Counted from the first letter of the stretch, positions 12,943-26,350 are shown. The stretch: DNA of 64,000 nucleotides from Lunularia cruciata (GCA_948567375.1 OX419760.1:44392001-44456000); one strand, 5' to 3'. Program-made: numbers and translations. The notes: generated by a model from the letters alone, not told the origin.

Positions 12943-13560
12943 AAAAGGGGGAGGTCTGTAATACAAGTAGCTAGACATATTATTTGGAGGTGAAAATTGG
13001 CTTGGTAACATCTAGAAGAATGTTGTGTACAATGGGCTAGGAAGATTAGACAGAGGTGTCACCAAAAGAGTTCTTCTACTAATAGGGCAGAAACCAAAAA
13101 TAACCCAGAAGATTCTTTCCTCTAAAGGGAGAAAAGCCTTGCCTTTTCCTCCCACAATTTGTCTCATTGAGAACTTTCTAACAGTACCTCATCTATGTGA
13201 TTTGAAGCGCCCTACAGAAAGATTCCATAAAGATTCCCTTTGGTTAAACTAGATAGGACAAGGATTGACATGTCACCCATCCAAACAACTAATCCAATGA
13301 TAAAGCTCATTTACAAGTCACCAATCCATGTATCTTATCCAAGGGTGGAGCTTTCTTTGAGTAGATCCTCTTTGCTATATAATAAAGAGAAAGTGCTCCT
13401 TTGGGCTATTGGAGTATTGAATGTGAAACTTGTATTTTTTCTCTTGTATCTCCTATGTAGAGTTCTTTGTCCTCGGAATATTACACTAATGTAGAACCAT
13501 CCTTTATTTCTTTATAAATAATATCTCTGAAATACTTATAATACTAAACTAAATATCACA
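12943..13560 (+). repeat. Gypsy polypurine tract and 3' LTR
   Basis: A polypurine tract aaaagggggagg (12943-12954) follows the chromodomain, and an LTR starting TGTAATACAAG begins at about 12957. It contains a TATA-like ctatataataaag near 13375. With no second LTR to compare, the right end (about 13500-13560) is only an estimate. Confidence 0.65.
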
Positions 13561-16267
13561 ATAGCACATACATGCACAAATGGGTGTTACCGTTTAGAGA
13601 GCGAGCCACTTTGAGTGGAATTTTGGTTTGAAATTGGAATAACACAAGAAGCAAAGGAATAGGTTTTTACAAGTACTTTATAGATCATCAAGGGGGAAAG
13701 AATTGCATGTATAGCCTTAGTGTATGTTCAATTCCTTGGGAGAATAGATGTGAACACCCCTTCAAATGAAATCAAGAAAGTACACAAGAAGTGTGAAACT
13801 TCAACCTAAGGAGAAGTGACAATTCTTGGAGGAGCTATTAAGGACAAGGATGGTGGTTTTCATGAAAAATCAACATGGGATGAATGAATGCATCCATCAT
13901 CTAACCATATGTGTGAGGAAGGCTCAAGCAAGTATATGTGATTGCCAAAACTTGAGTGCACTTAGTCACTATTTCCACTCTATCAATATTTAGTCAAGAA
14001 GGCAGAACAATCAAAAGCTAAATGTTGAAGTTAGTATCTAAGCACAATCTTTAGGTGAGAGAAATTTTGATAGATTGATTGTTCACCATGACACATCTAG
14101 CAAGAGGAGGTAGGGGCAAAGGTTGAGGTAAAGATAGATCCCTAAACTTGAAATTTCCTAAGATAGATCCTTGGGAGATGTTTGGATAAAGAGAGTTCCT
14201 TGAAAGTAAAGGCCTATCAATTCCTATTATGGAATTGGTCCTACTCATTGATAAAGATAGTGCAAGAAATCAAATAAGAACCTTCAAATAGTAGACATGT
14301 GTAAGGGGCAATCTGTGTAAGGGGCAATCCACAACTATGGACCTATGAGCACTAGAAACAAGTTAGGACCAAGGGCCAAAACTGATGGTGGACTTCAATT
14401 GAATTCTCTTTTGCTCAATGCAAAGAACTATGTAGACACCTTGACCCCTTTGTTCACATGTAGAAAACATATTAAGAATAGTTGAATGTATTAGATTACA
14501 AGGATCCAACTTGCAAGGAATTAGTCTTAGTTTTACTCAAGATCTTCAAACCCAACTACAATACTTATGTGATAGTCAGTTAGGTGTTGTTCTTTGAATA
14601 CATCTTTGCATGAACACCAATCAATTGGGCGGGCAACAATGTTCTATAGCAAGGTTATGTAAATGTACCATGCCTTCTCCAAGAAGGACCAAGAAGGACC
14701 TATGGTGCTTCCATGTCTTCAAAATTTCTTTTGTTAATCAAATAATGCTTAAGTGCTAGAGAAGGACCATGGAGATTAGTAGTTACTAGGGGAATTATCC
14801 CCAAAAGAGATGATGCTTGTAGTGGTGTCATAGAAGTCATGATGAACAGCACTTGGGGTGATGTAGGATAATTTTGAGGGCTTGCAAGATGATCAGAAAG
14901 TACCCAACCAACACTCATACTTAAGGACCACCATGATTTCAACGTGGTACCAACTCAATTGAGAATTGCCGCCAAGGGCAATTATAGCAAAGAAAACCAT
15001 TGGTACTCTATATGTAGTCTTGGCATGTGGGATAGTGATTGATCATGAAAGGTTCATAGGTGGGATAATGATACCTAAACAAGAAAGACATGCATATACC
15101 TTTGCATGTGAGGATGACAAGTGCTTACCTACTCCTTAACTGCCAAAGTGTTGAAGAATAACCAAGGACCTGGACTATAAATTGATGAGCTTGGCCAACA
15201 ACTGCACTTGTTCTTGAAAGTCATATGCCTCTGTAATGATCAAGTAGAGTTTGCACTTTGTTGAGAACTAAGTGATATTCCACATCCTTCCAACTTAAGT
15301 AGCACTTGAAAGTGCACTTAATACTCAAAGTAGATCAAAATTCAGCTTTTTCATACTTCCTATTATCTAACATCATGGTGTTTGCACCTAAAATGTATAA
15401 ATAGATCCAAAAGGCCATTCTTAAGTCTCTTGCTGAGAACAAATAAGCCATACACTATAAAACTATAGTAATCCAAAGCAAGCACTTGGAGTTCTTGCTC
15501 TAGAATTGGGAATTGAATGACTTTTTCCATGATTCATGAGATGAGAGGAAGAGAGAAGGACACCAAGGGGAATGACAAGGAACCACAACAATTAGACAAA
15601 GGAGGACTGGTGCATGGTACTCGGCTTGGATACAAGTGTGGTAGGAGCAATGATCCTTGACTTAAAATTTGTAGATAAGGAGCGGATTATTGAAACCAAG
15701 GCTACTTTCAATGATGGCCAAAGAAAAATGGATGGAGAGTAGCCAATTACAAAGAAATTGCAAGATGAGCCATAATGGAGGCAATTGTGAAGATTTTCAA
15801 ATCCAACTGAACTACCTACCTAACCAATACCCAAGTTGTATTCTTTGATTATATGGTACTCAAGCAAGCCAATTGATTGAGATGACATGTTCAATAGATA
15901 GGCAAAGACCATGCAATAAAACTTTGAGGAGGAAAGAGGTGCTACATACCTCACTCACATAAACTTGCCATACCTATAGAAATATCTAAATATCAAACAC
16001 AAATTGATTAGTTAGTTAGATACCTTAGGGGCAAACATAGTCCATAAATCCCAATTATATCCAAAGGCATTCCTCCAAGAGGAGGTCCTTCAAAGACCCA
16101 AGCACTCTGAGTAGTTTGATGCTGGAGTTGTATATTTGTATCCACACTCAAATTGTACATACTTTACCAAGTGTGCTTGGAATTGTACATGAATTTGGAG
16201 TTAAAGATTAAAATTAGATTAGGCAGGAAAGATCTGGGAAGATCCGATAGCTCCCTTGACATATGTT

Positions 16268-16341
16268 AGGTGCCTAATCATTTTGCATGTGACTAGTATA
16301 ATATAGGTGCCTAATCATTCTACACGTGACTAGTATAATAT
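16268..16341 (+). repeat. 37-bp tandem duplication
   Basis: The unit begins aggtgcctaatcatt and is present twice (16268 and 16305), with a few differences between the copies. Confidence 0.8.
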
Positions 16342-17394
16342 AGGATTAGGATCTTAATTGAGTGATGTACAATGTAGTTTAGGATTTTTAGAGATCCACT
16401 TAGGATCCTTATCCCTTTGGCTCAAAGCCATAAAGCTACTTAAGGCTGATCACCAAAGGAACTTATGTTCATTTTCTATACTTCAATTACAAGTAAAGAG
16501 TACTTTGCATTCTTTGCAAGTTATGTCTCTCCATTTTATGTGTTGTAAAATGTTTAGGCAAGAGTAGAGGTGAGGAATCCCATAGTAAGGTCCCAAGTGG
16601 TTGGTACATAGTTGGTACTTGCCTTAGATGGTGTGCACTAGAGGATCTAAAAGATTAAACCTTTACAAGGAGTGGATTGGGAAGCTCACCGTATGAGTAG
16701 TACCATGGAATCTAAGAACCAAGACATTTGGCACCATGAAGTGTGCCTTGTAAGCTTCACATTACAGGAAAGATGGAATGAACTTGCAAGAGTAATGACT
16801 TTGGAATGGAGTAGCACTCTGAGTGAAGTGAGCCATCACCTTCAAGAGCAATCTCTTATAATATTTGTAGTAAAATTAATTAGTGTTTTTTTCTTTTTAT
16901 TTTTATAGTGCACCACAGAGGGTGACACTACTCTCTTTTGGGAGTGGTTCTTGTCCAAGAAGTTAATCAGAAAACCATAAAAAATTGTGGCATTGGGACA
17001 CTGCATTCATTCTCTTCATTCTTAGCCATCTCCAACTTGTATCTTCATGAGAATGACCTGTTCTTACTCATAATAATATAAGTATAATCTTACTTGTAGG
17101 AGAATTGGAAGAAGACAACAAACAAGGAAGCAACCAATAGAGAAGGGTAGAACCAAAGGTGGAAAGTCCCAAGGAGCAGCTTACTATTAGGACTATATGT
17201 ATTATACTTGTAGAACTTGAGGGGCAAGAAGAGTAAGGGGAACTAGAATCACCAGGAGAAATGGAAAATAATGTCAAGGACTTTGACAAAGGAAATATTC
17301 CCTATTTTGTAGTTCCTTACTAGTGTTTATGTGAAATATAAACAAGAAGGATTAGAGAGTCTGAAGGTGGATGCATAATACTTTGGACGAATGG

Positions 17395-18000
17395 CAATCA
17401 AAGATTCCCAAGCTACATAGAGAGTTAGAGAATGCAAAAGAAGAATAGGAAAAAGGTTAGAGGTTGGCAAGATCAATGAGAGAGAGGATTTGAACAAGCT
17501 AAAGGAATAAAATATAACTCTGGTGAATAAGTTGTTCGCAAGGGAAGCAAAGTTATAGAATTTCAAGCAAAAGTTGTGGACTCTTAGAAAGGGATGGATG
17601 GATCAAATGGATAGTGTGGAATTTCCCAAGGAAGTGTTGAAACACAATTTGATCAAGGAGAAGGACAAATGCAAGAAGTTAGAGGAATAGATGGTTAGCC
17701 AAGATCAGGTTTGTGCAGCATTGTAGAAGGCAAAGAATGTACAGATAGCAGAATTGAAGGAGAACCTAAGGATTGCAACCCTTTAGATTAAGGAGATATC
17801 AAAGAAGACAGCTCCAAGTGAACAGGTGGGTGTTGGTAAAAAAGTTTATCCTACAATTTTGCCAATTGACATAATGCATAGTGCCAAAGGAACCACGTTA
17901 AGAGTAGAAGAGGGAATACAATTAAGTCCAAAGGGGACATGAGATAATTTATGCAAGCAATTACAGTTAATTTTAGAAGATTTATAGGATGCATTCTACC
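17395..18000 (+). pseudogene. Eroded coiled-coil reading frame
   Basis: A charged, heptad-like protein can be read through stops: KLHRELENAKEE, then LNKLKE, KCKKLEE, VQIAELKENLRIATL. In one frame from 17485 to about 17860 the stops are TAA 17508, TAG 17556, TAG 17688, TAG 17724 and TAG 17784, and each sits where glutamine would fit a coiled coil. Two more TAGs (17446, 17458) lie just before a one-base shift. I cannot name the family; a retrotransposon gag or an associated extra frame is possible. Confidence 0.5.
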
Positions 18001-19914
18001 AAATGATGAAATCAAACTATTGCAAAAGCTTAGGAGTAAGGTTCAAAAGATCAAGGGTATAAAGTAGGAAGAGGCAGCAGTTAAGTTTGGAGATAGAATG
18101 CAAGGGAAGATCACCAAAACTAGAGATTATATGAAGTTTACTTTGAAGACAATGGCAAATAAGTTAGATAAGATTTTGGCGAGTGTGTGTTAGAAATTTT
18201 AGGAGTTAGTTGAATTAAGCTTAGTGAAGGACTCTAGTACCATTAGAGTTAGTCAAATAGTTTGTTCAACAGATCAATACTTAGCACCAATAACTAGTTC
18301 TCCAACCCGTGAAGCAGTTCAGACGTGATAGGCCAGTTTAGACTACTGTAGGGTTTTGCAATGTCATTTAGTTCCAAGAATTTGAGTCTTTAAAGAAAAT
18401 GCTTGATGTGCTAGATGTTCAATTTCATGGTTAATAAGTGAAAGGACAAATCACTCTTTGTCATTTTTATCATCTTTGTGCAATCTCTATTCTTGTGTGT
18501 TTTTACTCTTGTTGAATCTCTAAAGTAAGTGATACTTTACTCATAAGTGTTTGATTCTTGGAGGTGAAAGTGTCCATCTAAAAGCAATACCTTGACTGAC
18601 ATGTGAGAGTTGGTAGTGTGGAAAGGTAAACTAGAAAGGAGACCTATAGGATAGGATTGCATAAACAAGAGAACTAGCTTCCTTGCAGAATTCCTATACC
18701 TTAGAAGTTTTTTACTCCTTGGATGAATGGTAGTCCTTGAAGGATACTATGCCTTGAAGATATGTAGTCCTTGAAAGTTCCTATACCTTGGGAATTGAAA
18801 ATGAGTTTTGGAAATAGAGCATGCTTCCTTTGGAGTTAGAAATTTTTATCAGTTGAACAAGATGCATGCTTAAGTTGCATTCTTTGAAGGTTAATAAACC
18901 TTGAAAGGTTACCAGTCTATGTAGAGTTGCAAGCCTTCAAAAGTAAGGATAGTCTCTAGAAGGAGATAACAACTTGAATTGAAACATCACATTCAAAAGT
19001 AGATTGAATTTATTTTGAGTGATTGTAAATTTATCTTTGTTAATTTTTGTGATACTTTGTGCCCCAAAAATTTTTCCTTCTCTTTGCCAAAAGCAATCCA
19101 AGTCCAATGAAGAAAGAAACAATAAAAGGCATCAAATAGTGAAGTCGTGATTCTTCAAAAGATATTGTACATTTTTTGAGTGTGTTGATGGAAGATCAGG
19201 CCACAAACATATGTTGAAAGAAGTCCACCAATGCATTTGATAGATAAGTGGTACTTTGCAAGAAGAAGATCTTCATAAGTGCTCCTACAATGGACCTCAA
19301 CACCCAATTCTTGTGATTTGCAAACAACCACAAGTTCTTTCAATTCTTCTTCTTCACAAATGCCTCAAGGTGCTTCTTAATCTTCTTACTTAGAGGTGTG
19401 TATTGGAGTTGAAAGTGAAACCATTGGCTTGTCCTACACTCTCCCCCAACACAACTCTCCAATGGTTGGGTGTCCAAGCCCTCACCCAAGCCCGCATACC
19501 CTTGGATACAAATCTCTTCTGACCCAATATTTCCCAAGAAATGGTTGTTGAATTGGTCTCTCAATTCCATAAGAAAGAAGCTGAGTTTCAATTTCTCCAA
19601 GACATCCTTCCTTGCTGACATCTCCCATGGACTGATCATGGGGGTTCTGATATTCAAACTAATCTTATGGTTCCTCTGATGCACTCCTCTCAGTATTTTG
19701 GCAACTACAAATGATGATTGAACCAAATTGACACTCCAGTGAAATTGTAATGTGCTCACTTAACCATTGATTGAAAACTTATAAGGTTGTGCTACACTAA
19801 TACAAAGGAAATTTGAAACTTTTGAAACCTTTGATCAAAGTGCTCTTCCTCATTCCCTTAATTTCTTCCTTCCAATTGTATTAAGTCATTGGTTGCTATC
19901 CTCAAGTGTCACTC

Positions 19915-19919
19915 TTGGG
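19915..19919 (+). other. Copia-2 target site duplication, left
   Basis: TTGGG, directly before the 5' LTR, is repeated exactly at 26822-26826 after the 3' LTR. Five bases is the usual copia target duplication, so both element ends are fixed. Confidence 0.92.
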
Positions 19920-20186
19920 TGTTAGGTTTTACTCTTATGCCTTGGAGTTATGCTAGATTTGGGATAGTTGACTTGCATATGGAGAGGAAGAATGAACTGA
20001 GAGACAATCTGAGAGACAGGACTGGAATATGGACAGGAGCCTAAGTAAGTAAAGAGAGTTCTGGTTGCTTCTCGTCAACGTAGCCTCACATTGAGGTGAA
20101 ATGCATACTTTTCCTGTAATGTATGAATTAGAGAGCCATATGCTTGGTGTGTGAAGGATGCTTTGTTTCTCCTCTGATTATAAACA
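19920..20186 (+). repeat. Copia-2 5' LTR
   Basis: 267 bp, TGTTAGG to ATAAACA, followed two bases later by the primer binding site. Most differences from the 3' LTR are clustered near 20070-20120. Confidence 0.92.
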
Positions 20187-20188
20187 AT

Positions 20189-20200
20189 TGGTTCAGAGCC
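20189..20200 (+). other. Copia-2 primer binding site, one base short
   Basis: TGGTTCAGAGCC matches the usual TGGTATCAGAGCC with one A missing. It would have paired with initiator methionine tRNA. Confidence 0.75.
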
Positions 20201-22304
20201 AAGGTTCATACAAGATACTTTTTAGTTCCTTGGAGGTGGTGGAGAGATTGATGGGGTGTTGAGGCAACAAGAGAAGATCTGACTTCACATTTGAGTGTAG
20301 GTTGGCAGAGTCAAGAGCAGGACTGGCTGATGTATTGGCAGATCTTTACCATTATGATGGGTTTGGTACAGATTGGTTTGAGGTAAATCTGCTTGGTTAC
20401 ATCATGTTGTCCGGACTGCTTGTAATGTTTGTCAAGATCTCCAATGTCTGGTAGCATACGCCTACACTTTGCAGCTATAGACTAGTAAGAAAATTGCCAC
20501 AATCTGTGGTTGAATTGTGTTGCGAACAAGCCTTACTTGTCCGGAGGAGTTACCAAGTACCGGGGGTTGATCATCATGGGAAAATGCAGACAGTTTGAGC
20601 AGTTCCATTCATGAGTCTGTCCATGGGGCAGCCGAGCATATTGATCTTGCATGATTTATTTACATCTCTGAAGCAGTCATAGTTGTAAAGGGATATCAAG
20701 CTTGAGGTAAATGCTGTTGGGACAGTCACCAAGGAGGATACTAAGTGTGGAAACTGTTTGAAATCAATTTCAAAGACTGGTGTCGTATAGCAAGCTTATC
20801 TGAAGAGCAAACTGAGTACCACCAAGTGAATACCAGTACACTACGCTTGTCTTATGAGAGGAAAATGGACATCTTTTAACAAGAAATTGAGGACATGGAG
20901 AGACATGGGTCTTTTATTGGAACATCAATATGCTGAGATCAGGTGACTTGAGTAACCACTGGATCACGGTACTTCCAATTTGGCCAAACTTTGGTGACAT
21001 TCATGAACATTGTACATTTCTTTGACGATAGAGACTGGGAGTTTGAAGCTCTTGAAGACTGATCCATCCATCCCTGCTGTTGGACAATCAGGTCAAGGAA
21101 TTTTTGACGAGGAGGAGCAGAAGAATTGATCAATTGATGCTGCATTTTAGATAAGGCTTTTGCCTTAGATTTTGAAGGATACTTTGTCCTTTGGAGGTAG
21201 ATTGATTTGCTCAAATTTTGTATGATCTAGGGAGGTAAAGGGTGCAATTAATGTCTGAATGAAGCGAGCATTTTGTAGTTCTGGTCATTACTGAGACAGA
21301 AGAGGTCTTGTCTTGAGGGATACCTCAGGAGTCAGTAGCTCTCTAAGGAAGCCGATCTGGTTGAACAAATCTCACTACCTACAGCAATTCTCTTACTGAT
21401 ATTGGACCCAGTTCTAGATTCACTAACTTTGTGAGATTGGTGTCCAAAACGATCCACAAGTGCAGGAGAGGAGTTACCTTGTAAATTTTGACTGTCTTCT
21501 GCAGCCATCCCAAATGTGCTTCTCGCTATAGAACCGGGAGGTGAAGGAGAGGGAGTTGCATGAGGGCATAAAACTAGGGTCCAACTTGCAGCCAACACGT
21601 CTCCAATAGTTGGATAAGGCAGTTGGTTGGATGTAACCTGGAAGGAACTTGGCAGAGATGGAGCGGCAATTTATTCTTGTGTAGTAAAAGAATCAACAGA
21701 GGGAGAAAATTGCCATTTGCTGAATCCATGCAGTATCAACCTGGACTTTATTCAACTCTGATTTGCTGAAGTCTGGCCAAAACCACCCTCTGCTGGGCTC
21801 CTCTTTTCAGATTCTTGTCTCAATTCACTTTCTTTCTCCAATCTATATCCCACACCTCCTCCTTTGCTATCCTTTCTCTCTCTTGTAGCAAAGAGTGCAG
21901 AATCTCAAGCAATTGCTTCCTGTCCTCATTTTGGTCGTGAAGATCAACCTAGAATGAAGAACCAGTTGATGGAAGGAAATCTTGAGGATATGGCTGCCAC
22001 TGGATGGTGAATGTGGTATAGATCCAAGGTTTTAACCCCCCTTGGAATTCAGTTCATAACTCGTGACTTGAGACTCGGATGAATAATCTGTTTAGTGCGT
22101 TGGAAAGCTTATTTTTAGGGCTACAAGTTGATGCAACTAGATGTTGACTTTGAGCATTTGAAGAATTTTCTAAAAAAAGATTTCTGTCTTATGACCCACT
22201 CCCTTGAGTATTGGAGTTTTAAGGTGGAAGGTTTAGGGACTCAAGAAGAGTATCTAAGTGCAGCAATAGCCTCAATAGTACTTGTGAAGCAGAAGAAAAT
22301 CAAA
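20201..22304 (+). other. Extra 2.1-kb leader in Copia-2
   Basis: Copia leaders are normally well under 200 bp. Here 2.1 kb lies between primer binding site and gag. I recognise no known domain on either strand. Minus-strand open frames at 20939-21214 (91 codons) and 21332-21598 (88 codons) are the longest but carry no motif I know. The segment may be an old insertion or captured sequence. Confidence 0.6.
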
Positions 22305-23150
22305 ATGGGTACTTTGAAGCTTGGTGGACCCAAGTTTGATGTGGCAAAGTTTGATGGCCGCATGGATTACTTGTTGTGGGAATGGCATGTGAAAGGAGTT
22401 TTGAGTGCAACTGGTTTGGGTAAGCTCTTGAGGGAGAAACCAGAGGATGTGAGACAAAGTGATTGGGATGATATGCAAGAGCAAGCTTTGAGTACTAATT
22501 TGCTTCACCTTCAGCCCCATGTGATCAAGCAAGTGGGAGAGCATTCTGACTGTACCTCCTTGTTTGATGCACTTCAGAGCAAGTATCATCAGAATGAATT
22601 GTCAAACAGATTCTACACCAATCTCAAACTAATCACATTCAAGATGAAACCAGGGACCAACATTAGAGACCATGTGGACGCATTTTGTGACTAGTAGTAG
22701 ACTTGAAAAACATGGGAGAGGACTCAAATGAGGAGTGGAGGTGCTGCACTTGTTGGGCTCCTTGCCACCTTCCTACTAGTCACTTTCTCAAGTTTTTTTG
22801 CAACGGGAGACAAAGACTATTACCTTTGAAGAGCTGACAGCAGCTCTACTTATGGATGATTGCAACAGAAAATTTTTGCAACTCAGTGTCATCTTCTACT
22901 CTAGGCAATGCTTTGGTTGTCAAACATGGGAGAACTCAATGGAGGACTAATGATGGTGAGAAGGGGAAATGCAAGGCCAGGTCCAGGTCTAAGTCTATAG
23001 GCAAGTCCAAGGAGAGGAAACAGGTTGGGGATGTGGCAAAGTAGGCCATGTGAAGGAGTGTAAAGCTAAGGGCAAAGGAAAGGTAGATGAAGGCTCTTCA
23101 GCAAACATAGCTTATGCTGTGGAGGATACTTATCTATTGGATGATCAGTA
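22305..23150 (+). pseudogene. Copia-2 gag
   Basis: The start is probably the ATG at 22305, giving MGTLKLGGPKFDVAKFDG, a typical copia gag opening; the open frame runs to 22694 (130 codons). Stops follow at DAFCD (22690). A zinc knuckle at 23023-23062 reads WGCGKVGHVKEC, lacking the first cysteine of CX2CX4HX4C. Confidence 0.8.
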
Positions 23151-23189
23151 TGATTTGTGACGTTGCGGGTATGCCCTTTGTGTCTCATC

Positions 23190-26100
23190 TTCTAGTATGG
23201 ATGATGAGTGGATTCTAGATTGTGCTTGATTGTACCATATATGCTATATCAAGCAGTTCTTCTATTCACTTTCAACATTGAATGGTTCAATTCTGATGGG
23301 AAATGATAAACCTTGTTGGATTGAGGGTATTGGATCCTAGAAGGATTCAAATGTTTGATGGAGCTATGCGGAAGTTAAATGATGTGTGGTTCATAACTAC
23401 ATGAAGAAGAACCTGATTTCCCTTGGAGTATTGCATGCCAAAGGTCATCAATGGAATGTTGGTGATGGGGTAGTTTGAGTCATTTCTGGTGGAAAGCTTA
23501 TCTTGCAAAGTAACTTTCTAAAGAATCTATTTGTATTGGAGGGCACTACAATGTGTGGAGAAGCCAATGTAACTAGGTCTCAGGATGGGATGACAACTAT
23601 GTGGCATTCACAGCTAGGTCATTTGAGTGAGAAGGGTTTGGCTGTCTTGAAAAGAAATGGCTTGCTATCTGGCTTGAAGACTATGAAGTTGGATTTTTGT
23701 GAGCATTGCATCTTTTGAAAACATAACAAATTTGTTTTTGGAGTGGGGACCCATAGTTCCAAGGGTCTACTTGAGTACGTAGTGATGTGTGGGACCATCC
23801 CCTACACCCTCACACTCTTGGAAAAATTTACTATGTAACATTTATTGATGATTACTTGAGGTTTGTGTGGATTTATTTCATGCACCACAAGTCTGAAGTC
23901 TTTGCCACTTTTAAGAAGTAGAAGACCCAAGTGGAGACTCAGATCAGGGAGAAGGTGAGGTGTCTGAGATCAAAAAATGTGTGGGAAGTATGTCTTTGGA
24001 AAGTTTCAGGCTTACTGCACAGAATGGAGGATAACTCACCACCTTACCACAGTTTACACTCCGCAACAGCCGGTGTTGCTGAGCGGCTCAACCGGACATT
24101 GTTGGAACATGCATGGAGAATGTTGAGTGAATCAAAGTTGCCACATGAGTTTTGGGTAGAAGCTAGCAACACAACGACATATGTGCTAAATATTTCTCCA
24201 TCCAGTGCAATCAACTTCAAGATGCCATATGAGTTGAGGCATCAGCGACCAGCTGATAATGGTAGATTGAAGATATTTGGTTGTGATGCATATTCACTCA
24301 CACCTAAAGAGGATAGGTCCAAGTTGGATGCTAAGCCAAAGAAATGTGTTTTTCTTGGCTATGCAAGTGGAGTGAAAGCTTATAGGTTATGGGATCCAAT
24401 GTGTAAGGTTGTGGTCAGTATGGATGTTTCTTTTAATGAATCTAGATCATTCAAGGAAGGGGAGCATGCTCATGCTTCCTACACTGACAAAGGCAAGTCT
24501 CCCACCCTGGATTTAGTTGAGGGGGAGGTTGATCATTTAAGTGATGAAGAGGAAGGAGGTGCTCCTGTAACATAGCAAGTTCTTGAGGAGCAAGAACAAG
24601 TGGAGCAAGTAGTTGCTGGTTAGCAACAAAATGTGCTAGGTCAGTCTCACATTGGACCTACACATGATGATCAAGCAGAGAGTTCATCCAGGAGGTCATC
24701 AAGGCCCGCTAGTCAAGCTCCAAACAGATATGGTATGTGGATTGATTCAACAAAGCTATTGGATGATGACCTGACTTATGTGGGTGATGCTCATGCTCTG
24801 GTCTTGGAAGAAGGTGAACCCTCATCCTACAAAGAGGCATGTTATTCTAGTAAAAAGGATGAGTTTTTGGTTTTATGGAGAGGGAGATGGAACCCTTAAG
24901 GAATAACAAGACTTTGGAGCTAGTTAGGTTACCTAAGGATCAACAAGTGAAAGATTGCAAGTGGATCTACAAGTTGAAGGAGGGATCAAAGATCTACAAA
25001 GCTAGGTTGGTAGCAAAGGGGTTCACTCAAGAGAAGGGGGTGGAATACAATGAGATCTTTTCTCTTGTTGCAAAGTATTCCATATTTTGTCTATTATATA
25101 TGCTTGTTGCATTATTTGGTCGTACTTTAGATCAAATAGATGTTGTCGAGACGTTTCTCTATGGCACCTTGGATGAGAGGATCTTCATGAGACAACCTAT
25201 GGGGGTTGTGAAGAAAGGCCAGAAGGACAAGGTATGTAGATTGCTGAAGTCCTTGTATGGAGTGAAGCAAGCATCTCGCCAATGGAACAAGAGGTTCAAT
25301 GTGTTTATGCAAGCTCAAGGTTTCAATAGGAGTTTGTTTGATCACTGTGTGTACATGAAACCAGTGAGTAATAAGAAATTTGGTTTTATTATTCTTGTGC
25401 TCTATGTGGATGACATGACATAATAGCTGCCATGGATAGATCTGAGGTGAACAAGCTCAAGACGCTCTTGAGTTTGGAGTTCAAGATGAATGATCTAGGG
25501 GTGGCCACAAGGATATTAGGTATCGAGATCAAGAGGAGCTTGGGCACTGGTCAGTTGTGGTTGATGCAGGGTAAGTAGGCTAGGAAAGTACTTGCTAGGT
25601 TCAACATGGAGAACTGTAAACCAGTAAGTACTCCTCTAGCTTCTCATTTCAAGCTTTCCATGGCATGTTGTCCTACAAATGCCGTGGAGAAGGGTTTGAT
25701 GGCTAACATTCCTCATGAGAAGGCTATTGGGAGTCTCATGTACTTGATGACTTGCACTAGACCTGATCTTGCCCTAGCAATGGGTAAGGTGTGCAGGTAT
25801 ATGTCAAATCCAAGAAGGACACATTGGGAAGCAGTTAAGTGGATTCTCATGTATTTTAGAGGTACACTAGATTATGGGCTCTTATTTGATAGAAGATCTA
25901 TGAATGCCGCATCACCAGTGGCTATGTAGATGCCAACTATGGACAAGATCTGGACAAGCAGAGGTCAACAATGAGGTATCTATTCACCCTTGGTGGTGGG
26001 TGCATTAGTTGGAGATCTACCATGCAGAAGTGTACAAAAGCTGAGTATGTGGCAGCAATTGAAGCAGCAAAGGAGGCGATTTGGTTGGTAGACTTGTTGC

Positions 26101-26350
26101 TGAGATAGGGCTCATGCATGGTAATGTAATGCTTCATTGTGATAGTCAAAGTGCTTTACACCTAGCTGAAAATCAGGTGATGGATAGTACGGTTAAGCAT
26201 ATAGACATCAGATATCACTTAGGCAAGTTGTGTTTGAGAAAATGTTTGATCTAGTCAAGATTGATGGTAAGCTTAACCTGGCTGATGCCTTTATCAAAGT
26301 CATAAATTTAGAAAGTTTCTCTAGGCATTGTGCTATCCTACAGGTTGTGC
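23190..26350 (+). pseudogene. Copia-2 pol
   Basis: Protease is left as EWILDCA at 23208. The integrase zinc site is WHSQLGHLSEKGL with CEHCIF (23600-23715). The integrase core runs from AERLNRTLLEHAWRMLSES (24080) to PKKCVFLGYASGVKAYRLW (24330-24390). Reverse transcriptase lies at 24890-25930: DCKWIYKLKEGSKIYKARLV, LLKSLYGVKQASRQWNKRF, the catalytic LYVDDM at 25400, then EKAIGSLMYLMTCTRPDLAL. RNase H ends with VKHIDIRYHLGKL at 26190. Stops include TAG at 24573, 24621 and 25576. Confidence 0.88.

Larger units (their letters stand above)
13561..19914. other. AT-rich decayed repeat sequence
   Basis: No intact gene. The sequence is AT-rich, full of stops, and unlike the peroxidase segments in composition. 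A stretch at about 16915-17075 matches 40340-40490 in reverse complement (shared words: cactccca and cctgttcttac), so this block and the one at 38820-44380 contain the same repeat family. An eroded coiled-coil frame lies at 17395-18000. A region at 18700-18930 repeats variants of ccttgaa seven times. Confidence 0.55.
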
